Assembly (NCBI GenBank): GCA_031552355.1 | Contig: JAVBMO010000120.1 | Span: 1 to 9,142 of the forward strand | DNA from: JAVBMO01 sp031552355 | GTDB taxonomy: Bacteria > Bacteroidota > Bacteroidia > Bacteroidales > P3 | Direction: 5' to 3' | Length of the DNA: 9,142 nt | Shown here: in pieces, positions 7,362 to 9,142 of the stretch | How positions within the stretch are numbered: position 1 is the stretch's first letter | How the letters are laid out: each line of letters opens with the position of its first letter | Made by a program: the position numbers and the translations under genes | The notes under the pieces: generated by a model | What the model saw: the letters and a program-made list of their open reading frames with translations, nothing else | Database searches by the model: none | What the model was told of the DNA's origin: nothing

Positions 7362-7442
7362 ATGGGGTAAATTATCCGATATTTTTACCGGTATATGGGG
7401 TAAATTATCCGATATTTTTACCGGTGCATGGGGTAAATTATC
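7362..7442. repeat. Tandem 33-bp repeat array, 2.5 copies, each with an internal dyad
   Basis: Copies begin at 7362, 7395 and 7428, exactly 33 bp apart. The first two are identical over their first 31 bases, differing only in the last two (AT versus GC). The third stops matching after 15 bases (ATGGGGTAAATTATC). Within each full copy GGTAAA and TTTACC are inverted around an inner TATC-C-GATA, giving a nearly symmetric 24-bp dyad (7366-7389 and 7399-7422), followed by the palindrome ACCGGT. The third copy ends at the dyad centre, keeping only a left half-site. The array begins 27 bp upstream of the ATPase -7 box. It may be tandem operators or a terminal repeat cluster of a lost insertion sequence. 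Confidence 0.93.
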
Positions 7443-7530
7443 AAAAAATCGATATGAAAATTATGATCTAAAGAAAGAATTCTTCTGTTGTTGGGAGTGA
7501 GTGAATGTAGGTAAAAACAAAAAAAATGCT

Positions 7531-7538
7531 TAAATTTG
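7531..7538 (+). promoter_or_regulatory. Candidate -7 promoter box for the transporter operon
   Basis: TAAATTTG matches TAnnTTTG on the plus strand, 92 bp upstream of the GTG start of the transporter. There is no TTTG at the -33 distance and the region is very AT-rich, so a chance match is possible. Confidence 0.3.
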
Positions 7539-7630
7539 CTATTTAAAACAAATGGTATTTTTACAAAATATTTTGCAATATTTAAGGGGAATAGCCATGT
7601 AAAAACGTTACTAACTTAAATCTATTTCTT

Positions 7631-8584
7631 GTGTACGAAGCTTTGTCGGTCTTAGATGGTATTCGCCTTAATTTTAGCACAGGCGGCCTTTTATTTATGA
7701 ATATAGCTATTGGTTTCATTATGTTCGGCGTGGCGCTGGATATTAAATGGAGCAATATGAAAGCTACTTTTGTAAATCCCAAAGAAGTAATTGTTGGGCT
7801 TGTAGCGCAGTTTATTTTATTACCTTTGGTTACCTTTTTGGCCGTATGGCTGGCAGGCGATTTCATTACGCCCGGCGTGGCATTTGGCGCCATTTTGGTG
7901 GCTTCGTGCCCTGGTGGAAATGTGTCGAATTTTATCACCAATTTGGCAAAAGGGAATACAGCATTGGCGGTAGGTCTTACGGCCATGGGAACCATTTTGG
8001 CGGTAGTAATGACGCCATTGAATTTTGAACTTTACGGAAAACTCTATATGAGTACTTCGCCACTTAATGTGCCTATTAAAATTGAGTTGATAGATGTGGC
8101 GCGTACGGTCTTTATTTTGTTGGGAATTCCAATTGTTTTGGGGATTTTTACAGCCTATAAGTTTCCTAAATTTGTGGCAAAAATAAAAAGACCTGTAAAT
8201 ATCCTTTCCATCTTTATTTTTGTTTTGTTTGTGGTTTTTGCATTCAAAAACAATTACAAATATTTTGTGGAATACATTTATCTGATATTCTTTTTAGTAT
8301 TGATTCACAATACATTGGCAATGGTTTCGGGCTATTGGTTTGCAAAAAGTTTCAAGATTAGCCAAAACAATTGCAGAACCTTATCCATAGAAACCGGCAT
8401 CCAAAATTCGGGATTGGCCTTGGCCTTGGTTTTTAACCCTAAAATATTCCCTCCCGATTTGCAAGTCGGGGGTATGGCGTTTATTGCGGCATGGTGGGGA
8501 ATTTGGCATATTGTGTCCGGTACTGCATTGGCAAGTTTTTGGAGGTGGAAAGGTTTAAAAACGGTACAATCGAAGAAAGGGTAA
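7631..8584 (+). CDS. Bile acid:sodium symporter (BASS) family transporter
   Basis: This 317-residue polytopic inner-membrane protein has about nine to ten hydrophobic segments. It belongs to the BASS family (SBF fold), whose members use a sodium gradient to import organic anions such as bile acids, pyruvate or pantoate-like acids; the substrate here cannot be read from the sequence. The crossover-helix signatures are present: CPGGNVSN at 93-100 in the first repeat, and E254-T-G-I-Q258-N-S-G in the second. The Glu and Gln have the four-residue spacing of the sodium-site residues of the crystallised bacterial ASBT homologue (E260/Q264). The start is GTG: the frame is open back to a TAG at 7592 with no ATG, and the first in-frame ATG (residue 23) would cut into the first membrane segment. 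No Shine-Dalgarno is evident. The acyltransferase gene follows after 3 bp, so the two are very likely co-transcribed. Confidence 0.9.
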   Translation: MYEALSVLDGIRLNFSTGGLLFMNIAIGFIMFGVALDIKWSNMKATFVNPKEVIVGLVAQFILLPLVTFLAVWLAGDFITPGVAFGAILVASCPGGNVSNFITNLAKGNTALAVGLTAMGTILAVVMTPLNFELYGKLYMSTSPLNVPIKIELIDVARTVFILLGIPIVLGIFTAYKFPKFVAKIKRPVNILSIFIFVLFVVFAFKNNYKYFVEYIYLIFFLVLIHNTLAMVSGYWFAKSFKISQNNCRTLSIETGIQNSGLALALVFNPKIFPPDLQVGGMAFIAAWWGIWHIVSGTALASFWRWKGLKTVQSKKG

Positions 8585-8587
8585 GAA

Positions 8588-9142
8588 ATGGCAGGCGAAG
8601 AATTCAGAACAAAAGGCGCTACCAAAGCTTACCGCATATTATTTAAGTTGGTTTACCTCTTTCATTTTTTGTTTTACAGGAATTTTACAGTACGAGGTAA
8701 AAGCTTAATTCCCAAACAAAAACCAGTTATCTTTTTGGCCAATCACCAAAATGCGTTAATGGATGCAATGGCCGTTCTTTATGGCGTGAATAAGCCCATC
8801 GTTTTTATGGCGCGTGCCGATATTTTTAAAAATCCTACAGTAAAAAAAATCCTTTACTTCCTTAGAATTATCCCCATTTACAGGCCTCGCGACGGCGCAG
8901 AAAATATGTCACAAAACGATGCCGCTTTCCAAAGGGCAGTCGAGATTTTGAAATACCGGCAACCCATAGGCATGTTTCCTGAAGGAGCTTTTAATCCGCA
9001 CAAAAATTTATTTCCTTTGAAAAAAGGCTTTGCCCGCATTGCCTTTATGTCTGAACAAGCTTCGAACTATAATTTGGATTTGCAAGTGGTTCCGGTGGGC
9101 GTTGATTACACCAATAAAAAGGAGCGTAATTCAAAGCTATTG
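8588..9142 (+). CDS. PlsC-type lysophospholipid (1-acyl-glycerol-3-phosphate) acyltransferase, 3' partial
   Basis: The frame opens with ATG 3 bp after the transporter stop and is still open at the last base (185 codons visible). A purine-rich GAAGAAAGGG sits about 7 bp upstream as a plausible ribosome binding site. The protein resembles PlsC-family enzymes, which move an acyl chain onto a lysophospholipid or glycerol-phosphate acceptor at the membrane. A hydrophobic segment lies near residues 17-30. The catalytic block reads NHQNALMD (52-59), with His53 and Asp59 separated by five residues rather than the canonical four. Block II is IPIYRPRDG (95-103) and block III is FPEGAFNP (130-137). I recall the H-x5-D spacing in a Bacteroidota-rich LPLAT subgroup with NHPN-like motifs, so it probably does not indicate inactivity. 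The acceptor cannot be determined, and the C-terminal part lies outside the window. Confidence 0.9.
   Translation, partial: MAGEEFRTKGATKAYRILFKLVYLFHFLFYRNFTVRGKSLIPKQKPVIFLANHQNALMDAMAVLYGVNKPIVFMARADIFKNPTVKKILYFLRIIPIYRPRDGAENMSQNDAAFQRAVEILKYRQPIGMFPEGAFNPHKNLFPLKKGFARIAFMSEQASNYNLDLQVVPVGVDYTNKKERNSKLL

Larger units (their letters stand above)
7302..7630. other. Divergent intergenic region (329 bp)
   Basis: This gap separates the leftward ATPase gene from the rightward transporter. From left to right it holds the ATPase promoter box (7327-7334), the tandem 33-bp repeat array (7362-7442), about 90 bp with no recognisable structure, a candidate rightward TAAATTTG box (7531-7538), the perfect palindrome CAAAATATTTTG (7564-7575), and about 55 bp leading to the GTG start. 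The reading frames here are short and stop-rich; I see no gene or structured RNA. Confidence 0.7.

Noticed and set aside
7362..7442. CRISPR array
   Set aside because: The 33-bp units are directly contiguous with no variable spacers, only two and a half copies exist, and no cas genes are nearby.
7582..7995. 137-codon minus-strand open frame opposite the transporter
   Set aside because: It lies antisense to the BASS-family gene, which has clear family motifs; the peptide is low-complexity and matches nothing I recognise.

Overview
The window reads as a chromosomal segment of a Bacteroidota bacterium, probably class Bacteroidia. Four things support this: AT-rich DNA with moderate GC; starts mostly lacking strong Shine-Dalgarno sequences; several matches to the Bacteroidota -7 promoter box TAnnTTTG; and a glycosyltransferase followed by a GH57-family protein, a pairing I recall from Bacteroides glycogen-metabolism loci. 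I cannot place it more finely.

Layout. Positions 2-2475 (+) hold an incomplete GT-B glycosyltransferase (glycogen-synthase-like) followed after 32 bp by a GH57-family protein. The pair ends at a strong terminator that probably works in both directions and is shared with a convergent DUF486/DMT-type small membrane protein (2578-2946, -). Next, on the minus strand, is a compact tRNA unit: promoter box, tRNA-Gly(GCC), tRNA-Leu(UAA), then a textbook terminator. It lies directly downstream of mutS (3329-5965, -), a full-length MutS1 mismatch-recognition protein. A noticeably AT-richer gene for an AAA_14/DUF4143 ATPase follows (6096-7301, -). Immediately upstream of its promoter is an array of two and a half 33-bp tandem repeats, each with an internal dyad. 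The rightward end carries a bile-acid:sodium-symporter-family transporter (7631-8584, +) and, 3 bp later, the start of a PlsC-type acyltransferase that runs off the window.

Most of the window is ordinary housekeeping content. Two points deserve a second look. First, the GH57 protein is an intact reading frame that keeps the family scaffold, but it has lost the expected catalytic nucleophile glutamate and several other signature residues. It may be a pseudoenzyme beside an apparently intact glycosyltransferase. Second, the tandem dyad repeats lie directly against the ATPase promoter. They could be a set of operators, or the end of a lost mobile element of IS21-like organisation; the sequence alone does not decide. 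I found no CRISPR array, no transposase and no multi-gene defence system.
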